DNA from: Nocardioides luteus
GTDB taxonomy: Bacteria > Actinomycetota > Actinomycetes > Propionibacteriales > Nocardioidaceae
Direction of reading: 5' to 3'
NCBI RefSeq assembly: GCF_014648595.1
Contig: NZ_BMRK01000013.1
Location: 1 to 64,000, forward strand
Length of the DNA stretch: 64,000 nt
Shown here piece by piece: positions 33,580 through 43,300 of this stretch. The notes beneath the pieces were generated by a model. That model saw only the letters and a program-made list of their open reading frames with translations, had not been told where the DNA came from and searched no databases. A program made the position numbers and the translations under genes. The number at the start of each line of letters is the position of its first letter. The stretch's first letter is position 1.

Positions 33580-35165
33580 CCACCAAGACTCCAGAAGCCC
33601 AGAGCGTACGTCCCACCTGGATCGACGAGGCACGGCTCGCCTCCTGGACCCGCTGGGTGGCCTGCCCGGTCTCCGGCGGCGACGGCTCGCTGACCGCGTC
33701 CGCTCCCTACGACGCCCGGCCGACGGCGCCGGTGCCGTCGGTCACCACCGCGGACGTCGCCGAGGCCGCCGCCGCGGCGCGTGCGGCCCAGCCCGACTGG
33801 GCGACCCTGGAGTTCTCCGACCGCGCCGAGGTCGTGCTCCGCTTCCACGACCTGCTGGTCGAGCGGCAGGACGAGGTGCTCGACCTGATCCAGTGGGAGA
33901 TGGGCAAGGCCCGGTTCCACGCCTGGCAGGAGATCCTGCAGGTCGGCTCCGTCGCCCGTCACTACGCCAAGCGGGGCAGCGTCTACCTCGCCGACAAGCG
34001 GGTGCGAGGGGTCATCCCGGGCGTCACCGCGGTGAAGGAGATCCGGGTGCCGAAGAAGGTCGTCGGCATCATCTCGCCGTGGAACTACCCGCTCTACCTG
34101 GGCGTCGGCGACGTCATCCCCGCGCTGCTGGCCGGCTCGGCGGTGATCTCCAAGGCAGACCCGCAGACCCCGCTGACACTGCTGTGGACGCGGGCACTGA
34201 TGGCCGAGGCCGGTCTGCCCGAGCACGTCTGGCAGGTCGTGACCGGACCGGGCGCGGCGACGGGTGAGGCGGTCATCGACAACGTCGACTACATCGCGTT
34301 CACCGGGTCGACCGCGACCGGCCGCATCGTCGCCCAGCGCGCCGCCGGGCGGCTGATCGGCTCCTCCCTCGAGCTCGGCGGCAAGAACCCGCTGATCGTC
34401 CGCCGCGACGCCGACCTCGCCCAGGCCGCCCGCGGCACCGTGACCGCGGCCTTCGCCAACACCGGCCAGATGTGCGTCCACATCGAGCGCGTGGTGGTGC
34501 ACGAGGAGGTCTACGACGCCTTCCGGCAGGCGCTCGTCGCCGAGACCGAGAGCCAGGTGGTCGGGCAGGGCTTCGACTACTCCGCCGACATCGGCTCGCT
34601 GGCCTCCGAGGCCCAGCTCGAGAAGATCACCGCCCATGTCACCGACGCGGTCGCGAAGGGCGCGAGGGTCCTGGCCGGCGGCGAGCCGCTCCCCGAGGTG
34701 GGCCCCTACGCCTACGCCCCCACGGTCCTGGAGGACGTCACCGACGAGATGGACCTGTGCCTGGGCGAGACCTTCGGCCCGGTCGTCGCGCTCTACCGTG
34801 CTGGCAGCGACGAGGAGGCGGTCCGGATCGCCAACCAGGGTGAGGCCGGGCTCTCGGCGAGCGTCTTCAGCAAGAACCTCCGCGAGGCGGACATGATCGC
34901 CCGCCGCATCCGGGCGGGCGCGGTGAACATCAACGACGGCGCCGCCCTCGCGGTCGGCAGCATCGAGGCCGGGATGGGCGGGATGGGCACCAGCGGCATC
35001 GGCCGCCGCCACGGCGCCGACGGGATCCGCCGGTTCACCGACGCGCAGACCCTCGCCGTCTCCCGGATGGGTCCGATCGGGCCGCTCAAGGGGCAGACGC
35101 TGGAGAAGTTCGTGAAGCTCGGCAACGGCCAGCTCAAGGCGATGCGGAAGCTGGGCGTCCGATGA
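33576..35165 (+). CDS. Aldehyde dehydrogenase (succinate-semialdehyde dehydrogenase-like)
   Basis: 529-residue NAD(P)-dependent aldehyde dehydrogenase: SPWNYPLYLGVGDVIPALLAG, FTGSTATGRIV, catalytic Glu in LELGGKNPLIV and nucleophile Cys in NTGQMCVHIERV. The length and the N-terminal extension fit the GabD2-like group, but the operon context suggests oxidation of an aldehyde formed from the P450/SDR product. ATG 33576 overlaps the P450 stop and has GAGGAG. Confidence 0.92.
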   Translation: MTTKTPEAQSVRPTWIDEARLASWTRWVACPVSGGDGSLTASAPYDARPTAPVPSVTTADVAEAAAAARAAQPDWATLEFSDRAEVVLRFHDLLVERQDEVLDLIQWEMGKARFHAWQEILQVGSVARHYAKRGSVYLADKRVRGVIPGVTAVKEIRVPKKVVGIISPWNYPLYLGVGDVIPALLAGSAVISKADPQTPLTLLWTRALMAEAGLPEHVWQVVTGPGAATGEAVIDNVDYIAFTGSTATGRIVAQRAAGRLIGSSLELGGKNPLIVRRDADLAQAARGTVTAAFANTGQMCVHIERVVVHEEVYDAFRQALVAETESQVVGQGFDYSADIGSLASEAQLEKITAHVTDAVAKGARVLAGGEPLPEVGPYAYAPTVLEDVTDEMDLCLGETFGPVVALYRAGSDEEAVRIANQGEAGLSASVFSKNLREADMIARRIRAGAVNINDGAALAVGSIEAGMGGMGTSGIGRRHGADGIRRFTDAQTLAVSRMGPIGPLKGQTLEKFVKLGNGQLKAMRKLGVR

Positions 35166-36721
35166 GCGCGGCGGAGCCCCTCGAGGGGGCCGCTCCGGGC
35201 GAGCACAACCTGGCGGTGCTGGCGGAGGCCTCCTACGCCAAGCACGGCGACTACCCGATGATCTTCTTCGAGGGCGAGTGGCACACCTCGACCTCGATCG
35301 CCGAGCGGTCCGCCCGGGTCGCCGGCGGGCTGCGCGGCCTCGGCATCGAGCCGGGCGACCGGGTCGTGGTGCTCACCATGAACACTCCGGAGGTCTTCGT
35401 CAGCTACCGCGCCCTGTGGCGGCTCGGGGCAGTCGTGACGCCGGTGATCTTCCTGCAGACCCCGCCGGAGCTGCGCCACATCCTGGAGGACTCCGGCGCC
35501 GCCGCGGCCATCGTCACGCCCGAGCTGCTCCCGCTGGTCCAGGCGGCCTCCGAGGGCCTCGGCCTGACCGTCATCGTCGCCGGGGACACGCCGGAGGGCG
35601 AGGGGCTGGTGGCGTACGAGAGTCTGGAGAGCGCCGACCCGATCGAGATCGCTCCTCGCGGTGACGACGACCTGGCCGCGTTGCTCTACACCGGCGGCAC
35701 CACCGGACGGGCCAAGGGCGTGATGCTCAGCCACCGCGGCCTGTGGGAGTCCGGGCACGCACTCCACCGGGTCGGCGAGAGCCAGGGCACGACCAGGTGG
35801 CTGCTGCCGCTGCCGCTCTCCCACGCGTACGGCCTGATCGTGGTCATCAGCGGGATGCACGCCTCGCGGCCGCAGAGCTCGGTGCTGCAGCGGTGGTTCG
35901 ACGCCAAGGGCTGGCTCGAGCTCGCCCAGGAGCACCGGATCGAGGCCAGCACGGTGGTGCCGTCGATGCTGCAGATGCTGCTCGACCAGCCGTACCAGGA
36001 CTACGACCTGGGCTCGCTGCGCTCCTTCGGCAGCGGCGGCGCTCCGCTGCTGCCGGCGCTGCGGGAGAAGGTCGAGGAAGCCTTCGGGGTGACGATCCTG
36101 GAGGGCTACGGCTGCACCGAGTCGAGCGCGGTGATCGCCGCCTCGAGCATCGAGGAGTCGCGGCCCGGCAGCGTCGGCAAGCCGCTCTCCCACGCCGAGG
36201 TGATCATCGCCGGGCCGTCGGGCGAGCCGCTGCCTGCCGGCGAGGAGGGCGAGATCTGGGTGCGCGGGCCGGGGGTGATGCAGGGCTACTGGAACGACCC
36301 CGAGCAGACCGCGGCCACCCTCGTCGACGGCTGGCTGCACACCGGCGACATCGGCCACTTCGACGACGACGGCTATCTCTACGTCGACGACCGGATCAAG
36401 GACCTGATCATCCGTGGCGGGTTCAACGTCTTCCCGCGCGACGTCGAGGACGCGCTCCTCGCCCACGAGGCGGTCACCGCCGCCGCTGTGGTCGGCCGTC
36501 CGGACACCAAGAGCGGCGAGGAGGTGGTCGCGGTGGTCGCGCTCCATCCCGGTGCGCAGGCCACCCCGGAGGAGCTGATCGCCTTCGCCAAGACCCGTCT
36601 CGCGCCCCACAAGTACCCCCGCGAGGTCCTGATCCTCGACGCCGTGCCCGTCACGAGCGTGGGGAAGACCGACAGAAAAGCCGTACGCAGCATGGTCCGC
36701 ACCAACCAAGGAGAGTCATGA
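35162..36721 (+). CDS. Class I adenylate-forming acyl-CoA ligase
   Basis: 519-residue AMP-dependent synthetase/ligase. The P-loop is LLYTGGTTGRAKGVMLSH, the A5-type segment YGCTESSAV, the A7 Asp is in HTGDIGHFDDDGYLYVDDR, and the C-terminal Lys in VGKTDRKAV. It would activate a carboxylic acid as its CoA thioester, consistent with acting after the aldehyde dehydrogenase. ATG 35162 overlaps the previous stop. Confidence 0.92.
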   Translation: MSAAEPLEGAAPGEHNLAVLAEASYAKHGDYPMIFFEGEWHTSTSIAERSARVAGGLRGLGIEPGDRVVVLTMNTPEVFVSYRALWRLGAVVTPVIFLQTPPELRHILEDSGAAAAIVTPELLPLVQAASEGLGLTVIVAGDTPEGEGLVAYESLESADPIEIAPRGDDDLAALLYTGGTTGRAKGVMLSHRGLWESGHALHRVGESQGTTRWLLPLPLSHAYGLIVVISGMHASRPQSSVLQRWFDAKGWLELAQEHRIEASTVVPSMLQMLLDQPYQDYDLGSLRSFGSGGAPLLPALREKVEEAFGVTILEGYGCTESSAVIAASSIEESRPGSVGKPLSHAEVIIAGPSGEPLPAGEEGEIWVRGPGVMQGYWNDPEQTAATLVDGWLHTGDIGHFDDDGYLYVDDRIKDLIIRGGFNVFPRDVEDALLAHEAVTAAAVVGRPDTKSGEEVVAVVALHPGAQATPEELIAFAKTRLAPHKYPREVLILDAVPVTSVGKTDRKAVRSMVRTNQGES

Positions 36722-37548
36722 CACGTCAGATCGAGGGAACCTCCGTCATCGTCACCGGAGGCGCCCGGGGCATCGGGCACGCCAGCGCCGAGCGGCTGGC
36801 CCGCGCCGGGGCCTCCGTGGCCATCGGCGACCTGGACCCGGATCTCGCCGCCGACCTCGTCAGTGAGTTCGGGCCACGGGTGAAGGCCGCCCATCTCGAC
36901 GTCACCGACCCGGAGTCGTGGCGTACGTTCCTGGAGACCGTGGCCGAGCTGGGCCCGTGGGACGTGCTGGTCAACAACGCCGGGATCATGCCGCTCGGCT
37001 CGGTGCTGAAGGAGGACGACGCCCTCACCCGGGCGATCTTCGAGGTCAACGTGCACGGCCCGATCAACGGCATCAAGGCCGTCGCGCCGACGATGGTCGA
37101 GCGCGGCACCGGCCACATCGTCAACGTCTCCTCGGCGGTCGGACGGGTCGCGGTGCCCGACGGTGCGACCTACTCGGCCTCGAAGTTCGCCGTGGTCGGC
37201 TTCTCCGAGGCGCTGCGGGCAGAGCTGGCCCCGTCCAACGTCGACGTCTCGCTGATCATGCCGACGGTCGTGCAGACCGAGCTCGCCACCGGCGTGCCGC
37301 CGGCCAAGGGGATCAAGCCGGTCACCGCCGAGGACGTCGCCGAGGCGATCGAGTCGGTCATCCGCGAGCCCCGGCCGGAGGTCTGGGTGCCGAGCTGGAC
37401 CCAGTCGCTGACCAAGCTCACCCAGGCGATGCCGCGCAAGGTGCAGGACTTCGTCGACAGGGCCACCCACGCCTCGGCCCTGCTGGCCGGCGTGGACCCC
37501 GCCTCGCGCACGGCCTACGACGAGCGGGTGCGGCGCAACGTGCACTGA
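36718..37548 (+). CDS. Short-chain dehydrogenase/reductase
   Basis: 276-residue classical SDR: cofactor site VTGGARGIGHASAERL, NNAG in VLVNNAGIM, catalytic Ser in NVSSAVGRVAV, and Tyr/Lys in YSASKFAVVGF. The acidic DLD after strand 2 indicates NAD preference. It probably oxidises an alcohol formed by the P450. ATG 36718 overlaps the ligase stop, with AAGGAG. The operon ends at a hairpin at 37550. Confidence 0.93.
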   Translation: MTRQIEGTSVIVTGGARGIGHASAERLARAGASVAIGDLDPDLAADLVSEFGPRVKAAHLDVTDPESWRTFLETVAELGPWDVLVNNAGIMPLGSVLKEDDALTRAIFEVNVHGPINGIKAVAPTMVERGTGHIVNVSSAVGRVAVPDGATYSASKFAVVGFSEALRAELAPSNVDVSLIMPTVVQTELATGVPPAKGIKPVTAEDVAEAIESVIREPRPEVWVPSWTQSLTKLTQAMPRKVQDFVDRATHASALLAGVDPASRTAYDERVRRNVH

Positions 37549-37549
37549 T

Positions 37550-37570
37550 CCCCCGCCGTCCCTGCGGGGG
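37550..37570 (+). terminator. Hairpin after the P450 operon
   Basis: CCCCCGC and GCGGGGG arms with a 7-base loop, followed by TATT, start 2 bases after the SDR stop. The following 69 bases to the APC gene contain ATTGGCC twice, 24 bases apart. Confidence 0.5.
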
Positions 37571-37639
37571 TATTGGCCCAGGTGACGGAGGGCCGATTGG
37601 CCGGGCGGCAGGAGGGTCGCGCTCACTAGCGTCGACCTC

Positions 37640-38947
37640 GTGAAGAACGACGGACTCTCCGTGCCCCAGGGCGCGGCCCTCACCCTCGGTGCGGTGCTCG
37701 GCACCGGTGTCATCTCCCTGCCGGCCCTGGCGGCCGACGAGGCCGGACCAGCCTCGTTGGTCGCCTGGCTGGCGCTGATCCTGCTCTCGGTGCCGCTGGC
37801 AGCCACCTTCGCCGCGCTCGGGGCACGCCATCCTGACGGCGGTGGCGTCGCGACGTACGCACGGCTCGCCTTCAACCAGCACGTCTCGACCATGGTCGGC
37901 TGGGCCTTCTACCTCACGATCGGTGTGGGCGCGCCGGTCGCGGCCGGGTTCGGTGGGGCGTACGTCGCCGACGCCTTCGGCGGTGGCCGGGACGTCTCGA
38001 TGGCCGCGACGGCGGCGATCATCCTGCTCGTCACGGCGATGAACTGGTTCGGCATCAAGGTCTCGGGCGGGGTCCAGCTGGCGATCGCGGGGACGATCGC
38101 GCTGCTGCTCCTGGTGGCCGTGCTGGTGGCTCTGCCGCACGCCGAGATCGGCCGGCTCACGCCCTTCGCACCGCACGGGTGGGGCTCGGTCGGCACTGCG
38201 GCGGCGATTCTGGTCTGGGCGTTCGCAGGCTGGGAGATCCTCTCCTCGCTCTCGGCCGACTACCGCGACCCGGCGCGCGACATCCGCCGGGCGACCGTGA
38301 TCGCGATGGTGGTGGTGACGGTGCTCTACCTCGGGGTCGCGTTCGCGACCGTGGCCGCGCTCGGGCCCACCTCCGGTGCCGCGCCGCTGGCGGACCTGCT
38401 GGTCCTCGGCTTCGGTGAGCCGGCGCGGCCGGTCACGGCCGTGGTCGCGGTGCTGCTGACCGTCGGGGCGATCAACGCCTACTTCGCCGGCGGCTCGCGG
38501 CTGGGTGCCGCGCTCGCCCGCGAGGGCGGTCTGCCGCGGGCGCTGGCCGACCCCGCCTCGGCGATCCCGCGGCGCTCGCTGCTCGCGGTCGCCGCGGTCG
38601 CGCTGGTCACCCTCGCGGTGGTCTGGGTCGCGGGTGCATCCACCGATGCCGCGCTGCTGATGGCCTCGGGCACCTTCTCGCTGCTCTACGTCGTGGGCGC
38701 CGCGGCCGCCCTGCGCCTGCTGCCGCGCGGCGGGAGGTCGTGGTGGGCGGCGGTCTGCTCGCTGGTCGCCGCTCTCGTGCTGCTCGGGCTCACCGGTGCC
38801 CACCTGCTCGGGCCGGTGCTCTTCGCCGGCGCCGGTCTGGCCTGGTCGCTGCTGCGCTCCCGCCCGAGCTCAGGTCCAGCCCGCGAGCCGGGCCAGGAGC
38901 TCGAGCCCGCGCGGGAGGGTCTCTGTCCGGACGGCTCCGTAGCCTAG
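37640..38947 (+). CDS. APC-superfamily amino acid permease
   Basis: 435-residue, about 12-helix permease. The start LSVPQGAALTLGAVLGTGVISLPAL contains the GTGVI unwound-helix motif of APC transporters. The family resembles YjeH/L-methionine-branched-chain exporters. GTG 37640. The last 26 codons run antisense across the 3' end of the MocR gene, so the final Pro/Glu-rich tail (after WSLLRSRPSS) may be non-essential. It may be controlled by that regulator. Confidence 0.85.
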   Translation: MKNDGLSVPQGAALTLGAVLGTGVISLPALAADEAGPASLVAWLALILLSVPLAATFAALGARHPDGGGVATYARLAFNQHVSTMVGWAFYLTIGVGAPVAAGFGGAYVADAFGGGRDVSMAATAAIILLVTAMNWFGIKVSGGVQLAIAGTIALLLLVAVLVALPHAEIGRLTPFAPHGWGSVGTAAAILVWAFAGWEILSSLSADYRDPARDIRRATVIAMVVVTVLYLGVAFATVAALGPTSGAAPLADLLVLGFGEPARPVTAVVAVLLTVGAINAYFAGGSRLGAALAREGGLPRALADPASAIPRRSLLAVAAVALVTLAVVWVAGASTDAALLMASGTFSLLYVVGAAAALRLLPRGGRSWWAAVCSLVAALVLLGLTGAHLLGPVLFAGAGLAWSLLRSRPSSGPAREPGQELEPAREGLCPDGSVA

Positions 38948-40264
38948 GAAGAGCCCGTCGCGGCCCGGGAGCAGCCGGTTGGCGGCGATCGTGTCCACCG
39001 CCAGTCCGTCGGCGGCGGCGCGCTCGCGCAGGTCGGGCGGCACGTCCGCGTAGGCGGAGAGGTGCAGGCCGGCAGCCGAGGGAAGCACCTCGACCGGCCA
39101 CGTCGCGAGGGTCTCGAGGAGGAGCGAGCGGCGGGCTGCGTACGTCTTGGAGGCCTTGCGCACGTGGCGGGCGAGCAGGCCCTCCTCCAGGAAGCGGGCC
39201 AGGGCGGCCTGGGGCTGGACCGGGCCGAAGCCGTCGGCGAGCTGCTTGGCGGCCAGGAGGCTGTCGACGAGGGTGCCCGGCGCGACCAGATAGCCGGTGC
39301 GCAGGCTGGGCAGCAGCGACTTGGAGAAGGTGCCGACGTAGATCACCCGGCCCTGGTCGTCGAGGGCGTGCAGCGGCTCGAGAGGGCGCTCGGTGAAACG
39401 GAATTCGCTGTCGTAGTCGTCCTCGACGATGCCCGCGCCATGGGTGTGTGCGAAGGCGAGGAGCTCGCGGCGACGGCTCCGGGAGAGGCGTACGCCGAGG
39501 GGGAACTGGTGGCTCGGTGTCGTGTAGACGAGTCGGGCCTGCTCGGGGATGTCGGCGACCACCAGCCCCGCCTCGTCGACCGGCACCGGCACCACGCGGG
39601 CGCCGTGGGAGGCGAAGAGGTCGCGGGCGGAGGCGTAGCCGGGGTCCTCGACGGCGACGACGTCGCCCGGCTCGAGGAGCACCCGGGCGACGAGGTCGAG
39701 CGCCTGCTGGGTGCCGCTGGTGACGACGATCTGGTCCGGGTCGGCGCGGACGCCGCGGTGGTAGGCGACGGTGTGGGCCAGCGCCTCACGGAGCCTCGGC
39801 AGCCCGGCGGGCGAGGGGTAGGCGCCGGGGTTGTGGCCGCGCAGCCGCGACTCGGCGGCCAGGATCCGGCGCCAGGTGTCGAACGGGAAGAGCTCGGCGT
39901 CGGGGATCCCCACCCGCAGGTCGTACGCCGGGACCGCCCCGTCACCGCTCGTCGGCCGCGGGGTCCACCGCCATCCCGCGCGCGGGCGCAGGGCGCCGCT
40001 GGTGGCCTCGTTCCTGGGTTGCGGCGTGCTCTCGGCGACGTACGTCCCGGCGCCGACGCGCGATTCCAGGAAGCCCTCGGCGACGAGCCGCTCGTAGACG
40101 GTGGCGACGGTGTTGCGTGAGATGCCGAGGTCCTTGGCGAGCGCTCGGCTCGCGGGAAGTCGGTCGCCCGCCTTCAGCCTGCCGTCGGCCAGCGCGTCGC
40201 GCAGGGCCCGGTAGAGCGAGGCGGACCTGACCGACCGGTCGGTCAGGTCGAGCGCGAGATCCAC
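38870..40264 (-). CDS. MocR/PdxR-type GntR regulator with aminotransferase domain
   Basis: 464 residues. The N-terminal GntR winged helix (LYRALRDALADGRLKAGDRLPASRALAKDLGISRNTVATVYERL) is joined to a class I aminotransferase-like domain with the PLP-Lys motif YVGTFSKSLLPSLRTGYLV. MocR regulators sense PLP with an amino compound, often controlling B6 or amino acid genes. The start is GTG 40264 (TTG 40282 is the alternative). A 26-bp perfect palindrome lies in its 5' coding region. It overlaps the APC gene by 78 bases tail to tail. Confidence 0.88.
   Translation of the reverse strand: MDLALDLTDRSVRSASLYRALRDALADGRLKAGDRLPASRALAKDLGISRNTVATVYERLVAEGFLESRVGAGTYVAESTPQPRNEATSGALRPRAGWRWTPRPTSGDGAVPAYDLRVGIPDAELFPFDTWRRILAAESRLRGHNPGAYPSPAGLPRLREALAHTVAYHRGVRADPDQIVVTSGTQQALDLVARVLLEPGDVVAVEDPGYASARDLFASHGARVVPVPVDEAGLVVADIPEQARLVYTTPSHQFPLGVRLSRSRRRELLAFAHTHGAGIVEDDYDSEFRFTERPLEPLHALDDQGRVIYVGTFSKSLLPSLRTGYLVAPGTLVDSLLAAKQLADGFGPVQPQAALARFLEEGLLARHVRKASKTYAARRSLLLETLATWPVEVLPSAAGLHLSAYADVPPDLRERAAADGLAVDTIAANRLLPGRDGLFLGYGAVRTETLPRGLELLARLAGWT
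40224..40249. repeat. 26-bp perfect palindrome in the MocR 5' coding region
   Basis: The arm GACCTGACCGACC is followed directly by its exact reverse complement. It encodes LTDRSVRS of MocR. It lies about 15 codons' length downstream of the likely start and could be an operator for autoregulation or a TetR-type site. Confidence 0.55.
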
Positions 40265-40314
40265 AGCGGGATTGCACCACAAGAGTGTCGGTGGTCGCGA
40301 CTAGGTTGGTGAGC

Positions 40315-43300
40315 ATGAGTGACCCGTCTCCTGCGTTGGCGCAGTTCAGCGACCCGACCCGCACGTGGTTCGGTGCTGCCTTCGCGACGCCGACGGCGGC
40401 CCAGGCCGGGGCCTGGGAGGCGATCGGCGCGGGGCGCAACGCGCTCGTGGTGGCGCCCACCGGGTCCGGCAAGACGCTCAGCGCGTTCCTGTGGTCGATC
40501 GACAAGCTGCTGACCGAGCCGGTGCCGGAGAAGAAGAAGCGCTGCCGGGTGCTCTACATCTCCCCGCTCAAGGCGCTCGGCGTCGACGTCGAGCGCAACC
40601 TGCGCAGCCCGCTGGTCGGGATCCGGCAGACCGCCGAGCGGCTGGGTGTCGATGCTCCGGAGGTGCGGGTCGGGGTCCGCTCGGGCGACACCTCCGCGGC
40701 CGACCGGCGCAAGCTGTCCACCGCGCCGCCCGACATCCTGATCACCACGCCCGAGTCGCTCTTCCTGATGCTGACCAGCCAGGCGCGCGAGACGCTGCGC
40801 AACGTGGAGACGGTGATCGTCGACGAGGTCCACGCGGTGGCGGCGACCAAGCGCGGCTCCCACCTGGCGCTGACCTTGGAGCGGCTCGACGCGCTCCTGG
40901 AGAAGCCGGCGCAGCGCATCGGGCTCTCCGCGACCGTCCGCCCGCTGGAGGAGGTCGCGCGCTACCTCGGCGGGTCCCAGCCCGTCGAGATCGTCGCGCC
41001 GCCGGCCGAGAAGCGCTGGGACCTGAGCGTGGTGGTCCCGGTCGAGGACATGACCGCGCCGAGCCCCTACAACGACGACGAGGACGACGACGAGGACCCA
41101 CAGCGGGCCAGCTCGATCTGGCCCCACGTCGAAGAGCACGTCGCCGACCTGGTCACCTCGCACCGTTCGACGATCGTCTTCGCCAACTCCCGCCGGCTCG
41201 CCGAGCGGCTGACCGCGCGGCTCAACGAGATCGCCGCCGACCGGGTCTTCCAGACACCGCCCGGGGGTCCGCCCTCCGGCCCGCCCGCCGAGGTGATGGC
41301 GCAGTCGGGCCAGTCACAGGGCGCGCCCGACGTGATCGCCAAGGCCCACCACGGCAGCGTCTCGAAGGAGCAGCGCGCGCTGATCGAGGACGACCTCAAG
41401 TCCGGCCGGCTGCCGGCGGTGGTCGCGACCTCGAGCCTCGAGCTCGGCATCGACATGGGCGCGGTCGACCTGGTCGTCCAGATCGAGTCTCCGCCCAGCG
41501 TCGCCTCCGCTCTCCAGCGCGTCGGGCGCGCCGGCCACCAGGTCGGCGAGGTCTCGCGCGGCGTCCTCTTCCCGAAGCACCGTGGCGACCTCGCTCAGAC
41601 CGCGGTCAGCGTGCAGCGGATGCAGCAGGGGCTGATCGAGTCGATGAGCCTGCCGGCCAACCCGCTCGACGTGCTCGCCCAGCAGATCGTCGCCGCCACC
41701 GCGCTCGACACCTGGGACGTCGACGAGCTGTTCACCCTGGTCCGGCGCACGGCGTCCTACGCGACGCTTCCCCGCTCCGCCTACGACGCGACCCTCGACC
41801 TGCTCGCCGGGCGCTACCCGAGCGAGGAGTTCGCCGAGCTCCGCCCGCGGATCGTGTGGGATCGCGTCGCCGGGACGGTGACCGGTCGTCCGGGCGCGCA
41901 GCGACTGGCCGTCACCAGCGGCGGCACCATCCCCGACCGCGGCCTCTTCGGTGTCTTCATCGCCGGCGAGGGCGCCGGTCGCAGGGTCGGCGAGCTCGAC
42001 GAGGAGATGGTCTACGAGTCCCGGGTCGGCGACGTCTTCGCGCTCGGCGCGACCAGCTGGCGGATCGAGGACATCACCCACGACAAGGTGCTGGTGACCC
42101 CGGCGCCCGGCGTGCCCGGCCGGCTGCCGTTCTGGAAGGGCGACTCGCTGGGTCGTCCTGCCGAGCTCGGCGAGGCGGTAGGTGCCTACACCCGCGAGCT
42201 CGCCTCGATGCCCGCCAAGAAGGCCGAGGCGAAGGCGCAGCAGGACGGGCTGGACGCCTACGCCGCCGCCAACCTGGTCACCTACCTGACCGAGCAGGCC
42301 GAGGCGACCAACATCCTCCCCTCCGACAGCAACATCGTCGTCGAGCGGTTCCGAGACGAGCTCGGCGACTGGCGGCTGGTGGTCCACTCCCCCTACGGCC
42401 GCCCGGTGCACGCGCCCTGGGCGTTGGCGATCAACGCCCGGATCCGCGAGCGCTACGGCGTCGACGGCCAGGCGATCGACAGTGACGACGGCATCGTGAT
42501 CCGGCTGCCCGACACCGACGCCGAGGCGCCGACCGGCGAGATCATCGTCTTCGAGCCCGACGAGATCGAGGGCATGGTCACCACCGAGGTCGGCGGGTCC
42601 GCCCTCTTCGCCAGCCGGTTCCGCGAGTGCGCCGCGCGGGCGCTGCTCCTCCCTCGCCGCGACCCGGGCCGCCGCTCGCCGCTGTGGCAGCAGCGGCAGC
42701 GCTCGGCGGCGCTCCTCGAGGTCGCCTCGCAGTATCCGAGCTTCCCGATCATCCTCGAGGCCGTCCGCGAGTGCCTCCGCGACGTCTACGACCTGCCCTC
42801 CCTCGTCGGTCTGCTCAAGCGCATCGAGAGCCGCGAGATCTCGATCGTCGACGTCTCCACCCAGAGCCCCTCGCCCTACGCCCAGTCGCTGCTCTTCGGC
42901 TACGTCGCCCAGTTCCTCTACGAGGGCGACTCGCCCCTGGCCGAGCGCCGCGCCGCCGCCCTCACCCTCGACCAGGGGCTCCTCGCCGAGCTGCTCGGCC
43001 GTGCCGAGCTTCGCGAGCTCCTCGACCCCGAGGTGCTCACCGAGGTCGAGTCCGAGCTCCAGCGCCTCGCCCCGGGACGTAAGGCCCGCGGAGCCGAAGG
43101 CATCACCGACCTCATCCGCACCATCGGCCCGCTGTCCCTCTCCGAGATCGCCGCCCGCACCACCCCCGCCGACCCGTCGAAAATCGACGCCGAGACGTCA
43201 GAAATTGACGCCGAGGCGTCAGTTTCTGACGCGTCGGGCACGAAAACTGACGCCTCGGCGTCAAAGATCGACCTCTCGGCGTCAGAAAGTGACGTCTCGG

